Shown here piece by piece: positions 15,220 through 22,757 of a stretch of DNA of 25,212 nt (the stretch's first letter is position 1; each line of letters starts with the position of its first letter). Source of the DNA: JBIKWM01 sp044356305 (lineage in GTDB: Bacteria; Bacteroidota; Bacteroidia; UBA10329). Below the pieces are notes generated by a model, which worked only from the letters and a program-made list of their open reading frames with translations, had not been told where the DNA came from and searched no databases. The translations under genes were made by a program, and so were the position numbers. The stretch is from contig JBIKWM010000043.1 of assembly GCA_044356305.1 (NCBI GenBank), positions 1 to 25,212 of the forward strand, written 5' to 3'.

Positions 15220-16794
15220 TCAGTCAACCACCGAGAAACGGGCCACCGAGGTGCCCAGTTCTGTAGTGAGTTGCAGGGTATAGAGCCCAGCGGTTTGCGG
15301 AGCGGCCACTTCGTTCCACATGCCAGCGGCCAGACTGCCGTGGCTTACCATGCGGCCATCGGAACCGGTGATGCTGTATGTTGCACTGCACTTCGCCTTG
15401 GACGTGAGGTCAATGCGCACCGATCCGTTGCCCACCACGGTGCGGATATCGGCAACCGGGGCCTCGTTTACCGAGGTCACATCGCTTACCACTATCACCA
15501 CCTCGTTGGTGTTCAGGTTCCAAGGGCCGTAGTTCACATTGCTAATCACATAATATGTGCCCGCGGCAGCGAACTGCGGTATGTAGCTCATGCCCACCTC
15601 GGCCGGGTTAAAACTCTGATATGGGCCGCCCGGGGTGGTGCTCCACAGCCACTCTACACCAAGGTAGGCCAGCGTAGCATCGAGGTCGAGCTGTGTGCCG
15701 GCCTCATTAATGGCCAGGTTCTGCTGCGCAGGTGGCAATATGGCCGCAGTCGGATTGATCACTTCAAACGTCTCGGGTATGGAGCGGTAGTAGGGCGATG
15801 CGTTGGTCACCCGGATCAGATATCCAGTCCCGGCTGGCGTTCCGGCCGGCACCACGCAGTTTATGGTGCCCTGTGCGGCCGAGGTATTGAGCGTGCCGAT
15901 AACCGTTGGGTTGGCGAAACTGCCGTTGGCATCGCTCATCTCCACCACAAAATCGGTGCTGGCCACCGGGGTGCCGTTGGTGCTGAAATCGACTGTGAGG
16001 GGATAGCTGTTTGTGGCATTCACATAGGCCGAGTAAGCGCTCGGGGTGCCCACAATGTGGTAGATGAGGGCAATGTCGTCAATGTACATCTTGCTGCCCA
16101 CCACAGCCGTGCCCTGGCCGCTGCTGGTGGCAGTGAACAGGATATACTGAGGTGTGCGGCTGTCGTTGTATGTGAATGGAAGGGCAACGCGGGTCCACCC
16201 GTTGGTGCTTGCCGTGAAATTCTGACCTGCATGGCCTATGGTCTGCGGGGTGTTGTTGCCCTGGCTGTTGCCGCTCTCCGGCAGGCTGCCCATCTGTCCG
16301 GCATTGAGGCCATTGTCGACCACATCGTGCAAAATCACCTCAAAGCTCCCCTGATCGTTACCGCTGGGCTGGTAATTCACCCACACCACAATGCTATCGG
16401 GCCTGTCAGTGATGCTAGTGTAGAAGTTCTGGTCGTCCGTCTTGGTACGGATATATCCATCTGCCGCTTGGAAGGTGGGCGCTTCCACCCGGCCGTTGGT
16501 GACCACTCCGTTCACCGTCACATTCACCACCACCACAAGGAAGTTCTTTGTCTCAACAAGTGCCGAGTACAGGCCCGCGGTGCCCGGGCGCACGGTGGTG
16601 GAGCGGTCTACCACAAACCCGTTGGGAGTGCTGGCATTGCCCCCACCGGTCTTGATAGAGTTCCATTCGTTCGGTTCGCGGGTGTTGGAGGTAAGGTTCT
16701 CCCAGTTCTCGAATCCGGTGTTCTCAAGCTGAGGTTGGGCCATTGCTGCCACCCCGGTCAGCATCAATGAAATCAGGAGGTACATTCGTGTCAT
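15220..16794 (-). CDS. Secreted PCMD-like protein with T9SS C-terminal sorting domain
   Basis: A 524-residue protein with a clean signal peptide (MTRMYLLISLMLTGVAAMA, cut before QPQLEN). Residues about 22-250 begin with the pattern ENTGFENW and resemble the PCMD/carbohydrate-metabolism jelly-roll found in secreted Bacteroidota proteins. The middle (about 255-430) looks like one or two immunoglobulin-like beta domains. The last 80 residues, with YSITGSDGRMVSHGSLAAG, AGLYTLQL and the end SVARFSVVD, have the type A sorting-domain pattern that directs export through the type IX system and attachment to or release from the surface. The ligand or substrate is unknown. It has its own terminator and faces away from the CotH gene, which shares its 125-bp upstream region. 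Confidence 0.82.
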   Translation of the reverse strand: MTRMYLLISLMLTGVAAMAQPQLENTGFENWENLTSNTREPNEWNSIKTGGGNASTPNGFVVDRSTTVRPGTAGLYSALVETKNFLVVVVNVTVNGVVTNGRVEAPTFQAADGYIRTKTDDQNFYTSITDRPDSIVVWVNYQPSGNDQGSFEVILHDVVDNGLNAGQMGSLPESGNSQGNNTPQTIGHAGQNFTASTNGWTRVALPFTYNDSRTPQYILFTATSSGQGTAVVGSKMYIDDIALIYHIVGTPSAYSAYVNATNSYPLTVDFSTNGTPVASTDFVVEMSDANGSFANPTVIGTLNTSAAQGTINCVVPAGTPAGTGYLIRVTNASPYYRSIPETFEVINPTAAILPPAQQNLAINEAGTQLDLDATLAYLGVEWLWSTTPGGPYQSFNPAEVGMSYIPQFAAAGTYYVISNVNYGPWNLNTNEVVIVVSDVTSVNEAPVADIRTVVGNGSVRIDLTSKAKCSATYSITGSDGRMVSHGSLAAGMWNEVAAPQTAGLYTLQLTTELGTSVARFSVVD

Positions 16795-16919
16795 GGTTTT
16801 CGGTTTATTGTTCGGGCGGCAAAAGTCGGCTATGACATTTCACTTCTCTGTCTTTCATCGGTTCGGATGGGCACATCCGTCTCTCATCCGTACCTCTTCA
16901 TCTCTATATCGTATTGTGA

Positions 16920-19604
16920 ATGAATGATATGACAAGGGTTGAACGCGCTATGGCTCTGGCCGTGCTGATCTGGGTAGCGTGTGCCACAGGCCTAAGTGCC
17001 CAACAGGTGGACCACTGGGAGACTCTTGTACAGGAGGCTGACCAATGGACCTACCTGACCCCTCTGGCACCAATGCCTGCAACTTGGATGCAACCGGGTT
17101 TCGATGACTCGACATGGTTGCTGTCGCAGGGTGGATTCGGCTTCGGTGATGGCGATGATGTCACGCTTACCCCCTCTGGTGTACCATCTATTCTAGTACG
17201 CACAGCTTTCAACGTCACCGATCCTGCCATAGTGGCCTCGCTCATTCTGGCCATGGATTACGATGACGGCTTTGTGGCCTACCTCAATGGCACCGAGGTG
17301 GCCCGCGCCAACCTTGGCACTGGAGGTCAGGCCGTGGGTTTCGATGCCCTGGCCGATGGCGACCACGAGGCTCTCCTGTATCTGGGCGGTTCGCCCGAGC
17401 TGTTCACCGTGCCCAACTCTTTGCTTGTGGCCGGTGCCAATGTGTTGGCTGTGCAGGTACACAATCGCGCGGCCACCTCGTCAGACATGAGCTGCCGCCC
17501 CTTTCTCTTGGCCGGCATCACTGTTGCCGATGCCGGTTTCGGCCCTGCTCCCTCATGGTTCGTGCCTCCTGTGCAACTCATCACCCATTTGCCCATCATT
17601 CGTATCAGCACCAACGGACAGGCCATTCCAGATTCCCCGCGAATCGTGGCTCAGATGGAGGTTGTGGACAATGGCCCTGGCAACCTCAACCATTTCAACG
17701 ACCCCGCGGCAGGTTACTCAGGCCTTGTGAGCATTGAGGTGCGAGGCAGCAGTTCGCAGGGGTTTCCTAAGAAACAGTATGCCTTTGAAACGCAGGACAG
17801 CGCTGGACAGGCCTTTAACGTGAGCCTGCTCGGAATGCCGTCTGAGAACGATTGGATACTGCATGCACCCTACAGCGACAAGACCCTCATGCGCAATTTT
17901 CTTACTTATGACCTCTGGAGCCGAATGGGCAACTACACAACCCGGACGCGCTACTGCGAGGTGCTGCTCAATGGCGACTATCAGGGCGTCTATGTGCTGA
18001 TGGAGCAGATAAAATGGGACAACGACCGGGTGGATGTCGAAAAGATGGACTCGGACGATGTGGCCGGAGACAGCCTAACGGGTGGCTACATCATAAAGGT
18101 CGACAAGACCACCGCCAGCGGGCAGATTGACTGGTACTCCACCGTGCCTGAGTTTGACGGGGTGACCAATTCCGTGGGCTTTCAGTACGACTACCCCAAG
18201 CGGACGCTCATCACCCCGCAGCAAGGTGCCTATATACAGCAGTATGTGGCTGATTTTGAGGAAGCCCTTGTGTCCGACAGCTTCGCATCGCCCCTCACCG
18301 GCTACAAGCGATTTGCCGATGTGGGCACCTTCATCGACTTTTTCCTTATCCAGGAGTTCACCAAAAATGTGGACGGATACCGTCTCAGCACCTACCTGAA
18401 CAAGCAGCGCGACAGTCGGGGCGGCCTACTCCGCATGGGGCCGGCATGGGATTTCAACATCACCTTAGGCAATGCTGATTACTGCGGGGGCGAGAGTTTT
18501 CAGGGCTGGGCGCTCGATTTCCCTTGCGGCCTCGAATACCTTCCGTTCTGGTGGCGAAGGATGAATCAGGACAGCACCTACATCGCTCAGCTCATCTGCC
18601 GTTACTCTCAGCTCCGCCAAAGTGAGTGGGACACTGTCCGAATATTCAATTGGATTGACAGCATCACCGGTCACCTGGGCCCAGCGATCAGTCGAAACTT
18701 CGCCCGTTGGCCGACACTCGGCACCTATGTGTGGCCCAACTATTACATCGGCCAGACCTATGATGAAGAGGTGCAGTACCTGAAGTACTGGATAGGACAG
18801 CGCATCGCCTGGCTCGATTCGGTATTGCCGCCCCCACCGCCCATGTGTCACTCCCCACATGCGGGTTCGGTGGTGGTGAGTGAGATAAATCACAGCCCTG
18901 GCGCGCCTGCACCCACCGGAGACTGGGTGGAGATTCACAGCATCTCCCCGGTATCCATCGATCTCAGTTTCTGGCGCCTGCGCGACAGCAGTCCTTTCAA
19001 CGATTTTGTTGTGCCCTTCGGCACTGTCCTGGCACCTGAAGGGCGCACCGTACTCTGCCGTCAACCAGAAGCGTTCAATGCCATGCACGTGGACACAGTG
19101 CCCTATATCGGGCCCTTCGGCTTCGGACTCAATGGTCAGTCAGAGACCCTTATTTTGTTAGATGCAGAGGGCCGCAGTGTGCAGGAGTTCAGTTATAGCA
19201 GCATCTTTCCGTGGCCCAGTGGGGCAAATGCCACCGGTCGTACCCTCGAGTATCTGGGTTCACCTGCTGAGCCATCTCTGCCCGAATCGTGGTTTGTGGG
19301 CTGCGTGGGCGGTTCGCCCGGCAGTGCCTTTGTGCCTTGCGATGTGACCACAGTGCGCGACACAGAGCGTCACTCCCTGCAACTTTACCCCAACCCGGCC
19401 ACCGATCGTATCGCCCTCAATTGTGATGAAATGATTGTGGAATACCGCATCACCGACCCCATGGGCCGTCTCCAAACCGTTCAGCGCCCCATGACCCATT
19501 CTGTGGCCCTTCACCTCCACAGATGGGCCCCGGGCGTCTACCATCTAAGGGCCATACTGAACAACGGTGATGAGGCCTCCCGCAATTTCGTCATCGTGCG
19601 CTGA
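16920..19604 (+). CDS. Secreted CotH-kinase-family protein with lamin-tail and T9SS sorting domains
   Basis: An 894-residue modular surface protein. A signal peptide ends near Ala27 (GLSA-QQ). Residues about 30-205 form a beta-sandwich of the ligand-binding type (WTYL, FDDSTW, GFGFGDGDD, LNGTEVAR). A CotH domain spans about 220-640: LPIIRISTNG, SIEVRGSSSQGFPKKQYAFE, LHAPYSDKTLMRNFL, VYVLMEQIKWDNDRV and the active-site-like GPAWDFN near residue 510. CotH proteins are atypical protein kinases in spore coats; secreted bacterial members are mostly uncharacterised. A lamin-tail domain follows (about 650-790: VVVSEINHSP, DWVEIHS), then the type A sorting domain (LYPNPATDRIAL to RNFVIVR). ATG 16920 or 16929 may start it. 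Its stop abuts the thioesterase stop. Confidence 0.9.
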   Translation: MNDMTRVERAMALAVLIWVACATGLSAQQVDHWETLVQEADQWTYLTPLAPMPATWMQPGFDDSTWLLSQGGFGFGDGDDVTLTPSGVPSILVRTAFNVTDPAIVASLILAMDYDDGFVAYLNGTEVARANLGTGGQAVGFDALADGDHEALLYLGGSPELFTVPNSLLVAGANVLAVQVHNRAATSSDMSCRPFLLAGITVADAGFGPAPSWFVPPVQLITHLPIIRISTNGQAIPDSPRIVAQMEVVDNGPGNLNHFNDPAAGYSGLVSIEVRGSSSQGFPKKQYAFETQDSAGQAFNVSLLGMPSENDWILHAPYSDKTLMRNFLTYDLWSRMGNYTTRTRYCEVLLNGDYQGVYVLMEQIKWDNDRVDVEKMDSDDVAGDSLTGGYIIKVDKTTASGQIDWYSTVPEFDGVTNSVGFQYDYPKRTLITPQQGAYIQQYVADFEEALVSDSFASPLTGYKRFADVGTFIDFFLIQEFTKNVDGYRLSTYLNKQRDSRGGLLRMGPAWDFNITLGNADYCGGESFQGWALDFPCGLEYLPFWWRRMNQDSTYIAQLICRYSQLRQSEWDTVRIFNWIDSITGHLGPAISRNFARWPTLGTYVWPNYYIGQTYDEEVQYLKYWIGQRIAWLDSVLPPPPPMCHSPHAGSVVVSEINHSPGAPAPTGDWVEIHSISPVSIDLSFWRLRDSSPFNDFVVPFGTVLAPEGRTVLCRQPEAFNAMHVDTVPYIGPFGFGLNGQSETLILLDAEGRSVQEFSYSSIFPWPSGANATGRTLEYLGSPAEPSLPESWFVGCVGGSPGSAFVPCDVTTVRDTERHSLQLYPNPATDRIALNCDEMIVEYRITDPMGRLQTVQRPMTHSVALHLHRWAPGVYHLRAILNNGDEASRNFVIVR

Positions 19605-20282
19605 TCACGCCCCGTTCAGCATGGCCTTAACCACCTGCGCGGCCTGCGGGAATATGAAGAAGTGGTCGCCATCCATCCTGCGCACCTGCAAGGGCAGCGT
19701 GGTTTCGGCCTGCCAGTCCATGACCATGCTGGCAAGGCCCTGTTCCTGGCTGCCGAACATGGCCAGCACCGGCACCGGATAAGGCACCATGGGGGCATAG
19801 CGGAACGAATCGATGGCGTTGATATCGGCCCTGAGCATGGGGATTATCACGCGCAGCAGGCGCGGCTCGTTCAGCACAGCCGGAGGCAGGCCACCCAGTT
19901 TTTTCATGTGGGCAATGAATGCCAGATCATCCATTTGCCTGCGGTGGCGGTCATGATGATGCGATGGGGCGGGGAAACTCGATACCACCACTCTTGCGGG
20001 CAACGGTAGGCCGGCATCCATCAGCCTGTGCAACAGCAGATGCGCCAGCAGCGCACCCATGCTGTGTCCATAAAGGATATACGGGCCGTTCACCAGATCC
20101 TTGAACTGACCGAAGGCCTCATTGACCAGCGCGTGCATGTCGGTATGCGGTGCCTGGCCCATGCGGCTGCCCTTGCCCGGCCAGGTGAAATTGACAAGAC
20201 TGAACCCCTCTGGCAGATGCGGCCTGAGCCGCTCGTACGATGTCTCGTTACCGCCCGCAAAGGGCAGACACACTATTTGCAT
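19605..20282 (-). CDS. Type II thioesterase-like alpha/beta hydrolase (GrsT/RifR family)
   Basis: A 225-residue protein of the external thioesterase family that normally clears stalled acyl groups from polyketide or peptide synthetase carriers. Visible are the opening CLPFAGGNETSYERLRPHLP, the substrate region FTWPGKGSR, the nucleophile elbow GHSMG (Ser74) and the catalytic histidine in DGDHFF (His207). At the usual catalytic acid position the sequence is FGSQEQG (176-182), with no Asp, so the acid residue is uncertain. No synthetase genes are visible, so it may act on a distant cluster or another acyl-thioester. ATG 20282 is chosen over TTG 20291, which lies in a near-consensus -7 box. It follows the AlkB-like gene by 21 bp, possibly in one operon. 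Confidence 0.85.
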   Translation of the reverse strand: MQIVCLPFAGGNETSYERLRPHLPEGFSLVNFTWPGKGSRMGQAPHTDMHALVNEAFGQFKDLVNGPYILYGHSMGALLAHLLLHRLMDAGLPLPARVVVSSFPAPSHHHDRHRRQMDDLAFIAHMKKLGGLPPAVLNEPRLLRVIIPMLRADINAIDSFRYAPMVPYPVPVLAMFGSQEQGLASMVMDWQAETTLPLQVRRMDGDHFFIFPQAAQVVKAMLNGA

Positions 20283-20288
20283 GGGCGG

Positions 20289-20296
20289 CAAAGATG
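20289..20296 (-). promoter_or_regulatory. Possible -7 box of the thioesterase gene
   Basis: On the minus strand CATCTTTG is one base from TAnnTTTG and ends six bases before the ATG at 20282. It falls in the 21-bp gap after the AlkB-like gene, so the thioesterase may have its own promoter in addition to read-through. Confidence 0.35.
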
Positions 20297-20303
20297 TGGT
20301 CCG

Positions 20304-21377
20304 TCAGGCCACCGCACCCACAAGGTCATCGGGGTACTTCTGTTGCAACTGGCGCACACGGGGGTTCATCACTGCGAACCACAGGGGCGGGCACAGCGAA
20401 AGCATGATCATGCCTGGATATCCGGTGGGCATCTGGGGCGAATCGTCAAAATGGCGCAGCACCTGATACGGGCGGCTGGCCATGTAATGGTGGTCGCTGT
20501 GCCGCGACAGCTCAAACAGCAGCAACCGACCGAACACGTGGTTCGAATTCCAGCTGTGTATGGGCTGCACACGCTTATACCCCTCGGCAGTGGCGTGGCG
20601 CTGAAGGCCATAATGCTCAATGTAGTTGACCGTCTCGAGCAGCAGGATGCCGATGAAGGAGGCTGCAAATACCGATACCGTGACCATCGGCCCGAAAAAG
20701 AAATGGACAATGGCCAGAAAACCGATCTGACATGCAGCATAGAAAAGCATCTCGTTGCTCCAATGCCACCAAGGGCGGCCCACTTTGGCCAGACGTGCGG
20801 TCTCAATTTCCCATGCCGACAGATATCCCATCACAATGCTGCGGAACCAAAAGGTGTATACCACCTCGCCATAGCGCGATGTGGCTGGGTCGTCATTGGT
20901 GCTCACGCGCTTGTGGTGCCCCCTGTTGTGCTCAATGAAAAAGTGCATGTATTGGGCCGTGAGCAGCAGGGCCTTGCTCATCCACTGCTCATACCAATTG
21001 TGGCGGTGGCCCAGCTCGTGCGCCACATTGATGCCCAGTGCCCCGCAGCCTATGCCCATGCTCACCACCAGACCGGCATACTCGTACGGTTGCAGGTCAG
21101 CGGTGCCGATGACCATCATGAAGGTGATGAACATGCTCCATTGGAGAGGTACGGTGAGGTACACCAAAAAGTCATAGATGCGGTCTTTGCGCACCATTTC
21201 CTCCTCGGCCTTGCTCATGTTCACAGGGTCGGGCCTCATCAGAAGTTCTACCAGCGGCACCAGCACAAAGGCATATACCGGCACGGCCCAGGTCCACGGG
21301 CCGTGTATGAAAAATCCCGCGAACCCTACCACGGGCACTGTGAAGATGAACAGGTACTTGGCCGCGCGCATGCTCAT
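20304..21377 (-). CDS. alkB: AlkB-type membrane alkane/fatty acid hydroxylase
   Basis: A 357-residue integral membrane non-haem di-iron hydroxylase. All four conserved histidine-rich blocks are present: HELGHR (120-125), EHNRGHH (149-155), NYIEHYGL (251-258) and RHSDHH (292-297), in the spacing of AlkB alkane 1-monooxygenases, which use rubredoxin-delivered electrons to oxidise terminal methyl groups. Hydrophobic segments surround them. No rubredoxin or rubredoxin reductase gene is next to it. The ATG at 21377 is proposed; a TTG at 21431 would add 18 residues of uncertain value. The divergent TetR gene and the palindrome between them suggest ligand-controlled expression. The natural substrate (n-alkane, fatty acid or other lipid) cannot be told from the sequence. 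Confidence 0.92.
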   Translation of the reverse strand: MSMRAAKYLFIFTVPVVGFAGFFIHGPWTWAVPVYAFVLVPLVELLMRPDPVNMSKAEEEMVRKDRIYDFLVYLTVPLQWSMFITFMMVIGTADLQPYEYAGLVVSMGIGCGALGINVAHELGHRHNWYEQWMSKALLLTAQYMHFFIEHNRGHHKRVSTNDDPATSRYGEVVYTFWFRSIVMGYLSAWEIETARLAKVGRPWWHWSNEMLFYAACQIGFLAIVHFFFGPMVTVSVFAASFIGILLLETVNYIEHYGLQRHATAEGYKRVQPIHSWNSNHVFGRLLLFELSRHSDHHYMASRPYQVLRHFDDSPQMPTGYPGMIMLSLCPPLWFAVMNPRVRQLQQKYPDDLVGAVA

Positions 21378-21437
21378 GTCGATGGTTTTTTTGGGGGTGA
21401 TGGATGATGCAAAGAAAAGCTCTTTTATCAATCCGTT

Positions 21438-21461
21438 AAACTATATCGATTAAAATAGTTT
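21438..21461. promoter_or_regulatory. Candidate TetR operator between alkB and tetR
   Basis: AAACTAT (21438-21444), ten bases, ATAGTTT (21455-21461): a perfect 7-bp inverted repeat 24 bp long, in the short AT-rich gap between the divergent AlkB-like and TetR genes. It is immediately adjacent to the near-consensus -7 box of the TetR gene, so bound regulator would block that promoter and probably the one facing alkB. Confidence 0.7.
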
Positions 21462-21467
21462 CATTTG
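21460..21467 (+). promoter_or_regulatory. Possible -7 box of the TetR gene
   Basis: TTCATTTG is one base from TAnnTTTG and is followed by CGCC and the ATG at 21472, the same layout as at ribBA. It overlaps the right half of the palindrome by two bases. Confidence 0.4.
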
Positions 21468-21471
21468 CGCC

Positions 21472-22071
21472 ATGGGACGAAGGCCCACCGACAAGGAACG
21501 ACCCTCTGATATGGCGCGCCAGCGCAGCATGGCCGAGCGCATGTTGCCGTTCATGTCGGCAAGGGGGCTGCGCAGACCGTCCATTGATGAGCTGGCCGCA
21601 CATCTGGGCTGCTCCAAGGCCACACTCTATAGGCAGTTCCCAACGCACCGGGCCATGGTCGAGGCGGTGATAAGCCTCAAACTCTCTGACCTGCAGCTTT
21701 TCCATCCCATCCTTACCGATGCGGGTCGTAGCCACCGCGACCGCTACACGTTGGCGGTGGCCTACGTATCGCGCCATCTGGGCGATGCCAGCAACCTTTT
21801 CCTTACCGACCTGCAGGCCATGTACCCCGACCTGTGGCAGCTTATTGACGGTTTCAAGAAGTTCGCCCTCGGGGTACTGCGCCAGTTCTATGTCGATGGC
21901 ATTGAGGCCAAAGTATTTCAGGATATCGACCCCGACATCATGGTCCTGAGCGATGAGCTGTTCTTCGATGCCCTCACCGACCCTGAGTTCCTGAACAGCA
22001 AAGGCATCGATCTGCGGTCAGCTTTCGACAGCTACTTCCGCATGCGGTTCCATGGCATCCTGCTCAACTGA
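21472..22071 (+). CDS. TetR/AcrR-family transcriptional regulator
   Basis: A 199-residue protein with an N-terminal helix-turn-helix at residues about 37-60 (SIDELAAHLGCSKATLYRQF), the signature of TetR repressors, and an all-helical C-terminal domain (about 75-199) that should bind a small ligand and dimerise. The basic N-terminal tail (MGRRPTDKERPS) is typical. It is transcribed divergently from the AlkB-like gene across a 94-bp gap carrying a 24-bp palindrome, which suggests that it represses alkB and itself. Its inducer may be the hydroxylase's substrate or product, by analogy only. Its last 8 bp overlap the end of the convergent Crp-like gene. Confidence 0.92.
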   Translation: MGRRPTDKERPSDMARQRSMAERMLPFMSARGLRRPSIDELAAHLGCSKATLYRQFPTHRAMVEAVISLKLSDLQLFHPILTDAGRSHRDRYTLAVAYVSRHLGDASNLFLTDLQAMYPDLWQLIDGFKKFALGVLRQFYVDGIEAKVFQDIDPDIMVLSDELFFDALTDPEFLNSKGIDLRSAFDSYFRMRFHGILLN

Positions 22072-22699
22072 GCATCCTTATCGCGTTCCGTCTAAGCTCT
22101 ATTATTCCCTGCCGCTCCATCTGTTTCAGCAGGCGGCTCACCACCTCGCGCGAGGTGTTCAGGTCGTTGGCTATGTCCTGGTGGGCCAGATTCAGCTCAT
22201 CGGTGCCGGTCACCTCTCTCCGCTCTTCCAGATACCGAAGTATGCGCTGGTCCATGTGCAGGAAGGCTATGCTGTCCACCAGCCCCAGCATCTCCTCAAA
22301 GCGCTTGCGGTAGGTGCCCATCACAAAGGCACGCCAGTCGCGGAATGCCATCCAGTCGTCCATGTAGCGGGCGGGCACCAGCAGCATCCTGGCGTCCTCA
22401 AACACCACGGCCCGAATGGCGCTGTGGCCATCGGCCATGCAGCACGTAAGCGACATGGCACACGTGTCGCCACGCTCGAGGTAATACAGCAGCAGTTCGT
22501 TGCCGTCCTCGTCCAAGCGCATCACCTTTATGGTGCCGCTCAGCACCATGGGCACGTGCCTTATCAGCGCTCCGTGCTCCATCATCACCTCTCCGGCCCG
22601 CAGATGCGCCAACCGGCCTACACCGGCTATCTGCTCGACCAGCCTTCCATCCAACATCTGCGGGAAATACTCGCGCAGCACCTGTTTGATCTCATCCAT
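22064..22699 (-). CDS. Crp/Fnr-family transcriptional regulator
   Basis: A 211-residue regulator with an N-terminal cyclic-nucleotide-binding-like beta barrel (about 20-120) and a C-terminal winged helix-turn-helix (174-195, DIANDLNTSREVVSRLLKQM). The barrel carries the three-cysteine motif CAMSLTCCM (Cys80, Cys86, Cys87), which I recall as common in Bacteroidota members; a redox or metal-sensing role is possible but unproven. The classical cAMP-contact arginine-serine pair is not evident, so cAMP may not be the ligand. The ATG at 22699 is four bases after an exact -7 box on the minus strand. The gene diverges from the T9SS plug gene and overlaps the TetR gene's 3' end. Confidence 0.93.
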   Translation of the reverse strand: MDEIKQVLREYFPQMLDGRLVEQIAGVGRLAHLRAGEVMMEHGALIRHVPMVLSGTIKVMRLDEDGNELLLYYLERGDTCAMSLTCCMADGHSAIRAVVFEDARMLLVPARYMDDWMAFRDWRAFVMGTYRKRFEEMLGLVDSIAFLHMDQRILRYLEERREVTGTDELNLAHQDIANDLNTSREVVSRLLKQMERQGIIELRRNAIRMLS

Positions 22700-22703
22700 G
22701 GTG

Positions 22704-22711
22704 CAAAGCTA
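22704..22711 (-). promoter_or_regulatory. Promoter -7 box of the Crp-like gene
   Basis: On the minus strand TAGCTTTG matches TAnnTTTG exactly, with CACC before the ATG at 22699. It predicts a nearly leaderless transcript. Confidence 0.65.
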
Positions 22712-22741
22712 TCAACCATCATCGGCCCCGTGGTGCAGGTC

Positions 22742-22749
22742 TACCTTTG
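22742..22749 (+). promoter_or_regulatory. Promoter -7 box of the T9SS plug gene
   Basis: TACCTTTG is an exact match, eight bases before the ATG at 22758. It lies only 30 bp from the divergent Crp-like gene's -7 box, so the two promoters share their upstream DNA and may compete. Confidence 0.65.
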
Positions 22750-22757
22750 CGCCCTCC

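Noticed and set aside
15208..16770. A 520-codon forward frame opposite the PCMD-like protein gene
   Set aside because: No recognisable domain and a composition rich in His, Gly and Val; the reverse strand has a signal peptide, beta domains and a T9SS tail, so the forward frame is a shadow of a GC-rich gene.
20028..21407. A 459-codon forward frame opposite the thioesterase and AlkB genes
   Set aside because: It spans two clearly real reverse genes with intact His boxes and a GHSMG elbow, and its own protein is His-rich with no domain.
22500..22757. Upstream extension of the T9SS plug protein
   Set aside because: It overlaps the divergent Crp-like gene and both promoters; the signal peptide begins at 22758.
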